From a bacterium (GTDB lineage Bacteria; Bacillota; Clostridia; Oscillospirales; Oscillospiraceae): a DNA stretch of 64,000 nucleotides. Below, in pieces: positions 25,123 through 35,724 of the stretch (its first letter is position 1; every line of letters starts with the position of its first letter). The translations under genes were made by a program, and so were the position numbers. The notes beneath the pieces were generated by a model. That model did not search any database and had not been told where the DNA came from. It saw only the letters and a list, made by a program, of their open reading frames with translations. The DNA is taken from NCBI GenBank assembly GCA_029009095.1, contig JAQXJT010000041.1, positions 60,062 to 124,061 on the forward strand. Direction: 5' to 3'.

Positions 25123-25134
25123 ATGGAGGAATTC

Positions 25135-27663
25135 ATGGATCCGCTTCTGGAAAAACGCTTTATCGAGGACAGGAAAACCATCATCGCCAGGGACTTCGCC
25201 TCTCTCAACCCCGAGCAGCGCCAGGCCGTTATGACCACCGAGGGCCCGCTGCTGATTTTGGCCGGGGCGGGCAGCGGAAAGACCACGGTGCTCATCCACC
25301 GGGTGGAAAACCTCCTGCGCTATGGCCGGGCCTCCGACTGCGCGGAGATCCCCGGGCACATCACCGAGCGGGACGCCGCCCTCGTCCATGAGGCCGCCCA
25401 GGGAAACGTACCCGTGGACGGGGATGTCCGGGATCTGTGCGCCGTGGACCGGGTGCGGCCCTGGCAGATACTGGCCATCACCTTTACCAACAAGGCCGCC
25501 GGGGAGCTGAAAGAGCGTCTGGAACGGCGGCTGGGCAGCGAGGCCGAGGGCATCTGGGCCATGACATTCCACAGTGCCTGCGCCCGGATACTGCGCCGGG
25601 ACGCGGATCTGCTGGGCTTCGGGAAGAGTTTCACCATCTACGACAGCGCCGACAGCCTTTCGGTGATGAAGCGGGTCATCAGGGAGCTGAATGTGGACGA
25701 AAAGACTTGGCAGCCCAAAGCCATGCTCCACGAGCTCTCCCGCTATAAGTCCCGGCTTCTGAGCCCGGAGGAGTATGTGGCCGAGGCAGAGAAGAGCGGC
25801 GACATCCGCCGCATCCGCACCGCCCAGATCTGCGCGGCCTACGCCCGGCACCTCCGGGAGGCGGACGCCATGGACTTTGACGACCTGCTCTACTACTGCG
25901 TGAAGCTGCTGCAGGAGTACCCGGAGGTGACAAAGTACTATCAGGAAAAGTTCCGCTATGTGCTCATCGACGAGTATCAGGACACCAGCGCCGTGCAGGA
26001 CAAGATGGCCGCGCTGCTCAGCGGCGGGCGGCACAACCTCTGCGTGGTGGGCGACGACGACCAGAGCATCTACCGCTTCCGGGGCGCAGTGGTGGAGAAT
26101 TTCCAGAGCTTCGCCCGGGATAAAAAGACCCGCTGCATCAAGCTGGAGCAGAACTACCGCTCCACCGGCAACATTCTCGCCGCCGCCAACGCCGTGATCG
26201 CCGCCAACCGCGGCCGCCTGGGCAAGACGCTGCGCACGGAGGCCCCCGCCGGGGCGCCGCTGCGGCAGTACATAGCCGCCAACGAGAACGACGAGGCGGA
26301 CTTCGTGGCTCGCAGTATTCTCCAGTCCGGCCGCAGTCCCCGAGACTTCGCCGTGCTCTACCGTACCAACGCCCAGTCCCGCAGCATTGAGCAGTCCTTC
26401 CGCACCCGCAATGTGCCCTACCGCATCTTCGGCGGCACCCGCTTTTATGACCGGGCGGAGATCAAGGATATGCTGGCCTATCTCTGCGTCATCGCCAACC
26501 CCTCCGACGAAACGCGGCTGCTGCGCATCGTGAATAACCCGCCCCGGGGCATCGGCGCGGCCAGTATCGAAAAAGCCCGCGCCATCGCCCAGGAAGAGGG
26601 CAAGCCTCTCTTCGAGGTGATGCGCGACGCGCTGCGCTACCCGGAGCTGGGACGCAGTGCCGGAAAGATGACGCTCTTCACGGATATGATCATCCGGCTT
26701 CAGGGCTTCCTGAGTCAGGGGATGGAGCTGGACGAGTTCTACGACAGGCTTCTGGAACTCTCCGGCTATGTACGGGCGCTGGAAGAGAAGAAGAGCGACG
26801 AGAACATCGCACGCATCGAAAATGTCATGGAGCTCAAGAGCACCATCGTGAAGAGCGTGGAGGAGAACAACGGCGGCGACCTCTACGCCTATCTGGACGA
26901 GGTGGCGCTCTACAGCGATCTGGACAACTACAACGAAAACGCCGAGTGCGCGGTGATGATGACCATTCACGCCTCCAAGGGGCTGGAGTTCCCGGTGGTA
27001 TTTCTGGTGGGCGCGGAGGAGGGCCTTTTCCCCGGCCTTCAGTCCATTGGAGATGAGGTGGCCATGGAGGAGGAGAGACGGCTCTGCTATGTGGCCATCA
27101 CCCGGGCCAAGGAGCTGCTGTACCTGACCTGCGCGGCCCAGCGTATGCTCTATGGCCGCACCAGCGCCAACCTGCCCTCCCGCTTCCTTGAGGACATCCC
27201 CCCCGCGCTGATCGAGCGCAGGGAGAGCAGCTATGTGGCCCAGTCCCGCAGCGAGGGCTACCGTTTCGACTTCCAGAACGATATGGAGGAGCGGCGGGGC
27301 AAAGCGGCGGCCCGGGGCGAGCGCATGGAGCGGCGGCTCAGCCGGGAGGATTATATCGAGGAGCAGCGGATGCGGCAGGACGAGGTCTATGGTCGCAGCC
27401 CCGGCAGCTTCCGCAATTCCCGGGTGGTGACGCGGAAAGCCCCGCCCGCCCGGGAAAAGGCGCGCACCGTCCTCTCCGCTGTGGAATCCCCTGAATACAC
27501 CGTGGGCGACAGGGTGCAGCACAAGTCCTTCGGCAAGGGCACCATTGTGAAGCTCACCCCCATGGGTGGCGACGCCCTGACGGAGATCGAATTTGAGGAG
27601 GCGGGAGTAAAGCGGCTGATGCTCCGGGTGGCTGCCCAGCACATGACAAAGCTGGAGGAATGA
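25135..27663 (+). CDS. pcrA: ATP-dependent DNA helicase PcrA/UvrD family
   Basis: An 842-residue SF1A 3'-5' helicase for nucleotide excision and replication repair. Motif I 'AGAGSGKT' (residues 43-50), Ia 'LAITFTNKAAGELKERL', II 'VLIDEYQDTS', III 'VVGDDDQSIYRFRGA', IV 'LEQNYRS', V 'MTIHASKGLEFPVVFLVG' and VI 'EEERRLCYVAITRAKELLYL' are complete. A 40-residue insertion lies between motifs I and Ia (about 65-106). The C-terminal Tudor-like segment 'VGDRVQHKSFGKGTIV' is present as in PcrA. GGAGGA 4 bases ahead selects ATG 25135; ATG 25123 is possible. Confidence 0.95.
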   Translation: MDPLLEKRFIEDRKTIIARDFASLNPEQRQAVMTTEGPLLILAGAGSGKTTVLIHRVENLLRYGRASDCAEIPGHITERDAALVHEAAQGNVPVDGDVRDLCAVDRVRPWQILAITFTNKAAGELKERLERRLGSEAEGIWAMTFHSACARILRRDADLLGFGKSFTIYDSADSLSVMKRVIRELNVDEKTWQPKAMLHELSRYKSRLLSPEEYVAEAEKSGDIRRIRTAQICAAYARHLREADAMDFDDLLYYCVKLLQEYPEVTKYYQEKFRYVLIDEYQDTSAVQDKMAALLSGGRHNLCVVGDDDQSIYRFRGAVVENFQSFARDKKTRCIKLEQNYRSTGNILAAANAVIAANRGRLGKTLRTEAPAGAPLRQYIAANENDEADFVARSILQSGRSPRDFAVLYRTNAQSRSIEQSFRTRNVPYRIFGGTRFYDRAEIKDMLAYLCVIANPSDETRLLRIVNNPPRGIGAASIEKARAIAQEEGKPLFEVMRDALRYPELGRSAGKMTLFTDMIIRLQGFLSQGMELDEFYDRLLELSGYVRALEEKKSDENIARIENVMELKSTIVKSVEENNGGDLYAYLDEVALYSDLDNYNENAECAVMMTIHASKGLEFPVVFLVGAEEGLFPGLQSIGDEVAMEEERRLCYVAITRAKELLYLTCAAQRMLYGRTSANLPSRFLEDIPPALIERRESSYVAQSRSEGYRFDFQNDMEERRGKAAARGERMERRLSREDYIEEQRMRQDEVYGRSPGSFRNSRVVTRKAPPAREKARTVLSAVESPEYTVGDRVQHKSFGKGTIVKLTPMGGDALTEIEFEEAGVKRLMLRVAAQHMTKLEE

Positions 27664-27700
27664 CCGAATCGGAGGCCGCGGCGCTCTGAACAAAAGAAAA

Positions 27701-27732
27701 GCCCCCGCAGATCTCATGCGATCTGCGGGGGC
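27701..27732 (-). terminator. Terminator of RNase P RNA (and of pcrA)
   Basis: Perfect 12-base arms GCCCCCGCAGAT / ATCTGCGGGGGC with an 8-base loop. The minus strand continues TTTTCTTTTG. Located just after the rnpB 3' end and 38 bases after the pcrA stop. Confidence 0.88.
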
Positions 27733-27738
27733 CTGTTT

Positions 27739-28085
27739 GCGATCAGGTCCGTAAGCCGGGTTCTGTCTTTTGCAGCCATCTATCTAGGCGCACCGTTGCC
27801 GGTACGCTCCAGCCGCCTCCTCGGGACGACCGGGCCGGTCTTGTGTGTCCCTCCACGGCGTTGCTCCGGATAGAGTTTACAGCATCGTTCCGTCTCCGGA
27901 CGATGGGTGAGCTCTTACCTCGCCTTTCCACCCTTACCGCAGAAAACTGCGGCGGTATATCTCTGTTGCACTTGTCCTAAGGTCACCCTCGGCGGGCGTT
28001 ACCCGTTATCCTTGCCCTATGGAGCCCGGACTTTCCTCACGCACAGGCTTTCGCCTTGTGCCCGCGGCTGCGTGGCCTGGTCGCA
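27739..28085 (-). ncRNA. rnpB: RNase P RNA component, bacterial class A
   Basis: On the minus strand, the conserved GAGGAAAGTCCGGGCTCC (about 28038-28021) and the terminal ACAGAACCCGGCTTAC (about 27766-27751) are both present, as is the internal AGGGTGAAA-like/GGTAAGAG core. The 5' GCGACCAGG and 3' CCTGATCGC ends pair as helix P1, which sets the ends near 28085 and 27739. The RNA is the catalytic subunit maturing tRNA 5' ends. Length of about 347 fits class A; ends are accurate to a few bases. Confidence 0.95.
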
Positions 28086-28091
28086 TGGTGC

Positions 28092-28121
28092 ATTGTACCC
28101 CCTGGGGCGGCGGTCTGTCAA
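28092..28121 (-). promoter_or_regulatory. Predicted sigma-A promoter of rnpB
   Basis: Minus-strand TTGACA (28121-28116), 18-base spacer, TACAAT (28097-28092); the RNA 5' end follows 7 bases later. Confidence 0.82.
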
Positions 28122-28184
28122 CGCTCTTTTCCGGAAAAAGTGCGGGGCAGGGCGGATTTGTGGCGGGTACGGAGCGCTTTCCGG

Positions 28185-28213
28185 TTGAATTTTCCCCATA
28201 ATGAGAATATAAT
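28185..28213 (+). promoter_or_regulatory. Predicted sigma-A promoter of murD
   Basis: TTGAAT (28185-28190), 17-base spacer, TATAAT (28208-28213), 34 bases ahead of the murD start and divergent from rnpB. Confidence 0.72.
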
Positions 28214-28247
28214 GACTTGATATCCTGATTACAACGGGAGGCGTTTT

Positions 28248-29624
28248 ATGACGCTGGAAGAATATTTCGCCGCGCTTCGTGGGAAGCGCATTGCCGTGGT
28301 AGGGCTGGGCGTGAGCAATTTGCCGCTGGTCCGGCTGCTGCGGCGCTACGGCTGCGGCGTGACGGCCTGCGACAAGCGTTCCATGGAAGCGCTGGGCGCG
28401 GCGGGGGAGGAGCTTCTCTCCCTTGGCTGTGAGATGCGCTTGGGGGAGGAGTACCTCTCCGACACCCGCTTCGATGTGGTGTTCCGCACCCCGGGGATGC
28501 ACCCCAATGCCCTGGCCGCGTTCCGGGAGCAGGGGGCAGTGATCACCTCGGAGATGGAAGCCTTTTTCGCCCTTTGCCCCTGCCGCACCGTGGCCATCAC
28601 CGGCTCCGACGGCAAGACCACCACCTCCACCATCATCGCGGAGCTGCTGCGGGAGGCTGGGTACCGGGTGTGGCTGGGAGGAAACATCGGCACGCCGCTG
28701 CTGGATAAGGTGCCCGGGATGGAGAGCGGGGACATAGCCGTGCTGGAGCTGAGCTCCTTCCAGCTCCACAGCATGAGTTGCCGCCCCGACCGGGCCGTGA
28801 TCACCAACATCAGCCCCAACCATCTGGATGTACACCCCAGCTATGAGGACTACATCGCCGCGAAAAGGCAGATCTTCGAGCGGCAGGGAGCGGGCGATTT
28901 GCTGGTGGTGAACGGGGACAACCGCCTTACCGCCGCCCTGGGCGCGGAGGCCCGGTGCACAGTGCGCAGCTTCAGCCGTTCGCATCCCGTGGAGGACGGA
29001 GTCTACTGCGAGGAGGGAATGCTTTACGACTGCCGGGAGGGCCGGACGGAGGAGCTCCTCTCCGTGGAGTGTATCCGCATCCCCGGCTGGCACAACGTGG
29101 AGAACTACATGGCCGCCTACGCCGCGGTGGGCGATCTGGTGGGGGCGGAGAGCTTCCGGCGGGTGGCGGAGAGCTTCGGCGGGGTCAGGCACCGGCTGGA
29201 GATGCTTCGTACCCTCCGCGGCGTCACCTACTGCAACGATTCCATCGCATCCAGCCCCACCCGCACCATTGCGGGACTGAAGGCTGTGAAAGAGCGCCCC
29301 ATCCTCATTGCCGGCGGCTACGACAAGCACATTCCCTTTGACGAGCTGGGGGATGAGATCTGCCGCCGGGTCAAGGCGTTGATCCTCACCGGTGACACCG
29401 CCGGGAAGATCCTCTCCGCCGTCCGCTCGTCCCGGTACTATGACGGCGCCGCGCTGCCCATCCGCGTGATCGGCGATTTCCGGGAGGCGGTACTGGCGGC
29501 GTCCCAAATGGCGGAGGAGGGGGATCTGGTGCTGCTCTCCCCGGGCTGCGCCTCCTTCGACCGCTTCAAAAACTTCGCGGAACGGGGCGACGCGTTTCGG
29601 AAAATCGTTATGGAACTCAAATAA
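28248..29624 (+). CDS. murD: UDP-N-acetylmuramoyl-L-alanine--D-glutamate ligase
   Basis: A 458-residue cytoplasmic Mur ligase adding D-Glu to UDP-MurNAc-Ala. N-terminal Rossmann 'RIAVVGLGVSNLPLVRLL', ATP loop 'VAITGSDGKTTTSTIIAELL', the 'LELSSFQLHSM' and 'ITNISPNHLDVHPSYEDY' blocks, and the C-terminal 'NDSIASSPTRTIAGL' and 'LIAGGYDKHIPFDEL' blocks are intact. GGGAGG upstream supports ATG 28248. It lies apart from any dcw cluster. Confidence 0.96.
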   Translation: MTLEEYFAALRGKRIAVVGLGVSNLPLVRLLRRYGCGVTACDKRSMEALGAAGEELLSLGCEMRLGEEYLSDTRFDVVFRTPGMHPNALAAFREQGAVITSEMEAFFALCPCRTVAITGSDGKTTTSTIIAELLREAGYRVWLGGNIGTPLLDKVPGMESGDIAVLELSSFQLHSMSCRPDRAVITNISPNHLDVHPSYEDYIAAKRQIFERQGAGDLLVVNGDNRLTAALGAEARCTVRSFSRSHPVEDGVYCEEGMLYDCREGRTEELLSVECIRIPGWHNVENYMAAYAAVGDLVGAESFRRVAESFGGVRHRLEMLRTLRGVTYCNDSIASSPTRTIAGLKAVKERPILIAGGYDKHIPFDELGDEICRRVKALILTGDTAGKILSAVRSSRYYDGAALPIRVIGDFREAVLAASQMAEEGDLVLLSPGCASFDRFKNFAERGDAFRKIVMELK

Positions 29625-29704
29625 GACGGCACCCACGCCGAGGTGCGAAAGAGATATTCTGGCCATGCCCCAAGCGGCAATGGCGACACTGGAGGAATTT
29701 TCCC

Positions 29705-32939
<3,235 letters not shown>

Positions 32940-32953
32940 AAACAGAGGAAAGG

Positions 32954-33643
32954 GTGGCTCCCGTGCTCGAACTTCAGCATTCTTATCCCGCCGTGGAGAG
33001 AGGCGGCTCTGTCAGCTATGGCGGAAGCCAGATGCTCTCTCCCGACCCTGCTGTGCGCCGGTGCGGCTGCGGGGTGGTGGGTGCGCTGGACATGCTGCTC
33101 TATCTGGGCCGGAACCGGCCCGGCTGCGCCGTGGACTTTCTCTCCTGGGACGGGGATGCCATCCCCCGGGAGCGCTATGAGTCCATGCTCCAATCGCTCC
33201 GGAGCCGCTGCCTGCCGCTGGTCTATCCCTTCGGGCTCAACGGGCTTGTGCTCGCCGCGGGACTCAACCGGCTCTTCCGCGCCCAGCACATCCCGCTCTC
33301 CGCCCGCTGGGAATGGCGGCGCGGAGGACTGTGGGCAGGACTGGATTGTATGCTCTCCGACGACATCCCCGTAATCCTCTCCATAGGTCCCAATTTCCCC
33401 CTGCTCCTCTCCCGGAAACACCAGCTGTCCCTCTGCCGCCCTGACGGCCATGGGCAGCGCCTGCCCGTCACCGCCACCTCCGCCCACTATGTGACAGTCA
33501 CGGGCCGGGACCGGGAATGGCTGCGCTGCTCCTCCTGGGGCAGGGAGTATTTTCTGCGTATCCGGGACTATGAAGAGTACGCCGGGCGACACAGCAGCTA
33601 TGTGTTCAGCAATATTCTGAGAGTGGAAGAGAGGAAGAGATGA
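32954..33643 (+). CDS. Unknown protein with papain/C39-like fold features
   Basis: A 229-residue protein I cannot assign firmly. The segment at residues 36-51 ('RCGCGVVGALDMLLYL') looks like the nucleophile helix of C39/papain-like peptidases, a His lies in 'SAHYVTVTG' (H178), and 'RCSSWGREYFL' (193-200) stands where papains have Asn-Ser-Trp-Gly, with Ser replacing Asn. No signal peptide or membrane segment. GTG 32954 is used; GTG 32963 is possible. Sits in the ligA operon and overlaps the next gene by four bases. Could be an intracellular cysteine peptidase or an inactive relative. Confidence 0.6.
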   Translation: MAPVLELQHSYPAVERGGSVSYGGSQMLSPDPAVRRCGCGVVGALDMLLYLGRNRPGCAVDFLSWDGDAIPRERYESMLQSLRSRCLPLVYPFGLNGLVLAAGLNRLFRAQHIPLSARWEWRRGGLWAGLDCMLSDDIPVILSIGPNFPLLLSRKHQLSLCRPDGHGQRLPVTATSAHYVTVTGRDREWLRCSSWGREYFLRIRDYEEYAGRHSSYVFSNILRVEERKR

Positions 33644-34038
33644 TGGAGGAGAAAACGGTCACCCGGGTGGTGGCAGCGCTCATCTTTGAGGGCGAACGGT
33701 TTATGATCTGTCAGCGGCCCGCACACAAGGCCCGGGGTCTTTTGTGGGAATTCGTCGGGGGCAAGGTCGAGCCGGGCGAGAGCGGGGAAGATGCGCTGAA
33801 AAGGGAGTGCCGGGAAGAGCTGGGCGTCGAGATCGAGGTGGGGGAGGTCTATATGGAGCTGCTCCACCGTTACCCGGACATCACCGTGCATCTGACGCTC
33901 TACCGCGCCGCCATCGTTGCCGGCACGCCCAGACTGCTGGAGCACAACGACCTCCGTTATATCCTGCCCGCTGAGATCGATGATTTCGAATTCTGCCCGG
34001 CGGACAGGGAGATCCTCGATAAGCTCCGGGGGCAGTGA
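33640..34038 (+). CDS. NUDIX hydrolase, MutT/8-oxo-dGTPase-like
   Basis: A 132-residue protein with a perfect Nudix box 'GGKVEPGESGEDALKRECREELGV' (in parts: G-x5-E-x7-REEL), preceded by 'ICQRPAHKARGLLWEFVGG', which is typical of MutT enzymes that sanitise 8-oxo-dGTP. C-terminal 'EHNDLRYILPAEIDDFEFCPAD' fits MutT's LxWL-like end. ATG 33640 overlaps the preceding stop; ATG 33643 is a close alternative. Confidence 0.9.
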   Translation: MMEEKTVTRVVAALIFEGERFMICQRPAHKARGLLWEFVGGKVEPGESGEDALKRECREELGVEIEVGEVYMELLHRYPDITVHLTLYRAAIVAGTPRLLEHNDLRYILPAEIDDFEFCPADREILDKLRGQ

Positions 34039-34053
34039 ATACGCCGTGAGAAA

Positions 34054-34089
34054 GGAACCGGCGCCGTCAGAAAAGACGGCGCCGGTTCC
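34054..34089. terminator. Bidirectional terminator between mutT-like and nhaC-like genes
   Basis: Perfect 15-base arms GGAACCGGCGCCGTC / GACGGCGCCGGTTCC, 6-base loop, T tract downstream on the plus strand. Serves both convergent genes. Confidence 0.92.
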
Positions 34090-34091
34090 GT

Positions 34092-35537
34092 TTATCTTTT
34101 TTTCAGCTTTACGCCTTTGGGCAGAGCAAAGAAGGGGATGGCCCTGTCCCAGCCGGTGAAGGTCAGCAGCAGGAGGGAGCCGACGATGAGAAAGCTCAGG
34201 TAGTTCCTGCGGATGATATCAAAGGGGGTAAAGGTGCAGATGGGATACACCGTGTTGGCGATGGAGGCGAAGAACACAGGGTAGCAGTGCCAAGGGATCA
34301 GCTGGGAGCCGTAGACCCCCATGGAGGAGGTGAGCACCGAGAGGCGCATCCGCAGGGTGTAGGCGTCCTCCCTGTTCTCGCAGACCACGTTCTTCTCCAC
34401 CATGTCCCGGACGATGGGGGAGATGGTGGTCACCTGGGCGGACTCATCCGCCAGCGCCATGTTGCCCACGAAGCAGAGCACCCCGCACCAGCCCATGAGC
34501 TGCTGCACGTTTTTCGAGCGCCGCGCCACCAGATCGGCCAGCGGGGCGAAAGCGTCCATGCCGTTCATAACGCCGCCGAAAGCCGCCACCCACATCATCA
34601 TGATGATCGTCCAGCTTCCCGCGTCGGTAAAGCCTTTGAAGAGCAGATCCTCCAGCCAGCTGCTGAGACTGATGGTGCCCGCCGCCATGCCCAGAAGAAG
34701 GGAGGACACCATGCCCGCGCCCAGACAGAGGAGGGTATGGCAGCCCTGAAAGCTCATGGAGATCACCAACAGCAGCGGCAGCACCATGTACAGGGGAACG
34801 CCGCTCTGCACCTGCTGCATCAGCGCCATGGCCGAAGGGCGACGGAGGGACAGGGCGTCCAGCGCCGGCTGCGGAATGGCCTCCAGCGCTCCGGAGGTGT
34901 CCACGGCGGTGTGGGGAAGGCCCCAGCCCGCCCAGAGGAAGAGCAGCAGCGAGAGCAGGAGGCAGAGGAGACACCACACGCTCTGATGCCGGGTACGGTC
35001 CAGCACGCTCACGTCCTGGAGACTGCAACTGAGCACGGTAACGCTGGAGATCATGCCGATGTTGTCCCCAAAGCACGCTCCGCCCGCCACAGCGCAGAGC
35101 GTCAGTCTTACGTCCCCGCCGGTCAGGTGGTTGAGCCAGAGAAAGATGGGGGCGCAGGCCGCGAAGCTGCCCCAGGAGGAGCCGGTGGCCAGCGAGAGGA
35201 TGCTGGTGAAGAGCAGCGTCACCGGCGCGATGGTACGGCCCGTAACGCCCAGCCGCAGAGAGAGGTTGATGAGCGCCGCGCCCACGCCCGTTGCCATGAA
35301 ACACTCCGCCACGCCGTAGGCGAACATCAGCACGAAGAATACCATGGTGATGCTGCTGGCCGCCGCCAGGCCGTGGGAAAAGGCCCCGTCGAAGCCGCTG
35401 TGCTGGGTAAACATATAGACGCCAATGGCGGCAAAGGTGGCGATCGGCGCGGCCAGGAGCAGATCCATGCGGAAATAGATGATCATGCCCGCGAAAATCA
35501 TCAGAGGGAAGAATTTCAGGAGAGTGGTTTTTTTCAT
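34092..35537 (-). CDS. Na+/H+ antiporter NhaC family protein
   Basis: A 481-residue integral membrane protein with about 12 hydrophobic segments. 'SLATGSSWGSFAACAPIFLWL' and 'GGACFGDNIGMISSVTVLSC' (in parts) match the NhaC/ion transporter signature with the conserved Asp, and 'GNMALADESAQVTTISPIV' is the second-repeat counterpart. Most NhaC proteins exchange Na+ or an organic anion for H+ or a related anion (some are malate/lactate antiporters), so the substrate is open. GGAG 7 bases ahead supports ATG 35537. Confidence 0.88.
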   Translation of the reverse strand: MKKTTLLKFFPLMIFAGMIIYFRMDLLLAAPIATFAAIGVYMFTQHSGFDGAFSHGLAAASSITMVFFVLMFAYGVAECFMATGVGAALINLSLRLGVTGRTIAPVTLLFTSILSLATGSSWGSFAACAPIFLWLNHLTGGDVRLTLCAVAGGACFGDNIGMISSVTVLSCSLQDVSVLDRTRHQSVWCLLCLLLSLLLFLWAGWGLPHTAVDTSGALEAIPQPALDALSLRRPSAMALMQQVQSGVPLYMVLPLLLVISMSFQGCHTLLCLGAGMVSSLLLGMAAGTISLSSWLEDLLFKGFTDAGSWTIIMMMWVAAFGGVMNGMDAFAPLADLVARRSKNVQQLMGWCGVLCFVGNMALADESAQVTTISPIVRDMVEKNVVCENREDAYTLRMRLSVLTSSMGVYGSQLIPWHCYPVFFASIANTVYPICTFTPFDIIRRNYLSFLIVGSLLLLTFTGWDRAIPFFALPKGVKLKKR

Positions 35538-35591
35538 AGGCAGCTCCGGCGCGTCCGTTTTTCTTTACGGACTCTGTGTGGATTCCGCTCC

Positions 35592-35620
35592 ATCCTATCA
35601 CATCCGAATTTCCTTTGCAA
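35592..35620 (-). promoter_or_regulatory. Predicted sigma-A promoter of the NhaC-family gene
   Basis: Minus-strand TTGCAA (35620-35615), 17-base spacer, TAGGAT (35597-35592), about 55 bases ahead of the start. Confidence 0.6.
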
Positions 35621-35656
35621 GATGTGGAAAAAGTCGGGATTCTGCTGCGATTGTGA

Positions 35657-35684
35657 TTGATTTTCCCGATTTTCCCTCTATAAT
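35657..35684 (+). promoter_or_regulatory. Predicted sigma-A promoter of the ASKHA gene
   Basis: TTGATT (35657-35662), 16-base spacer, TATAAT (35679-35684), 40 bases ahead of the start. Confidence 0.65.
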
Positions 35685-35724
35685 GGTAGCAAAACTAGGT
35701 TTGTTACCGTGAGGAGGCATGGAT

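Noticed and set aside
25123-25143. GAATTC-ATG-GATCC pattern at the pcrA start, resembling vector cloning sites
   Set aside because: Both sites arise from normal RBS and coding bases (Met-Asp-Pro); flanks are native and no vector sequence is present.
24496-27717. Very long minus-strand open frame opposite pcrA
   Set aside because: High GC leaves long antisense frames; the protein has low-complexity His/Gly/Leu composition and pcrA on the other strand is complete. Only its 3' end (24496-24996) is a real gene.
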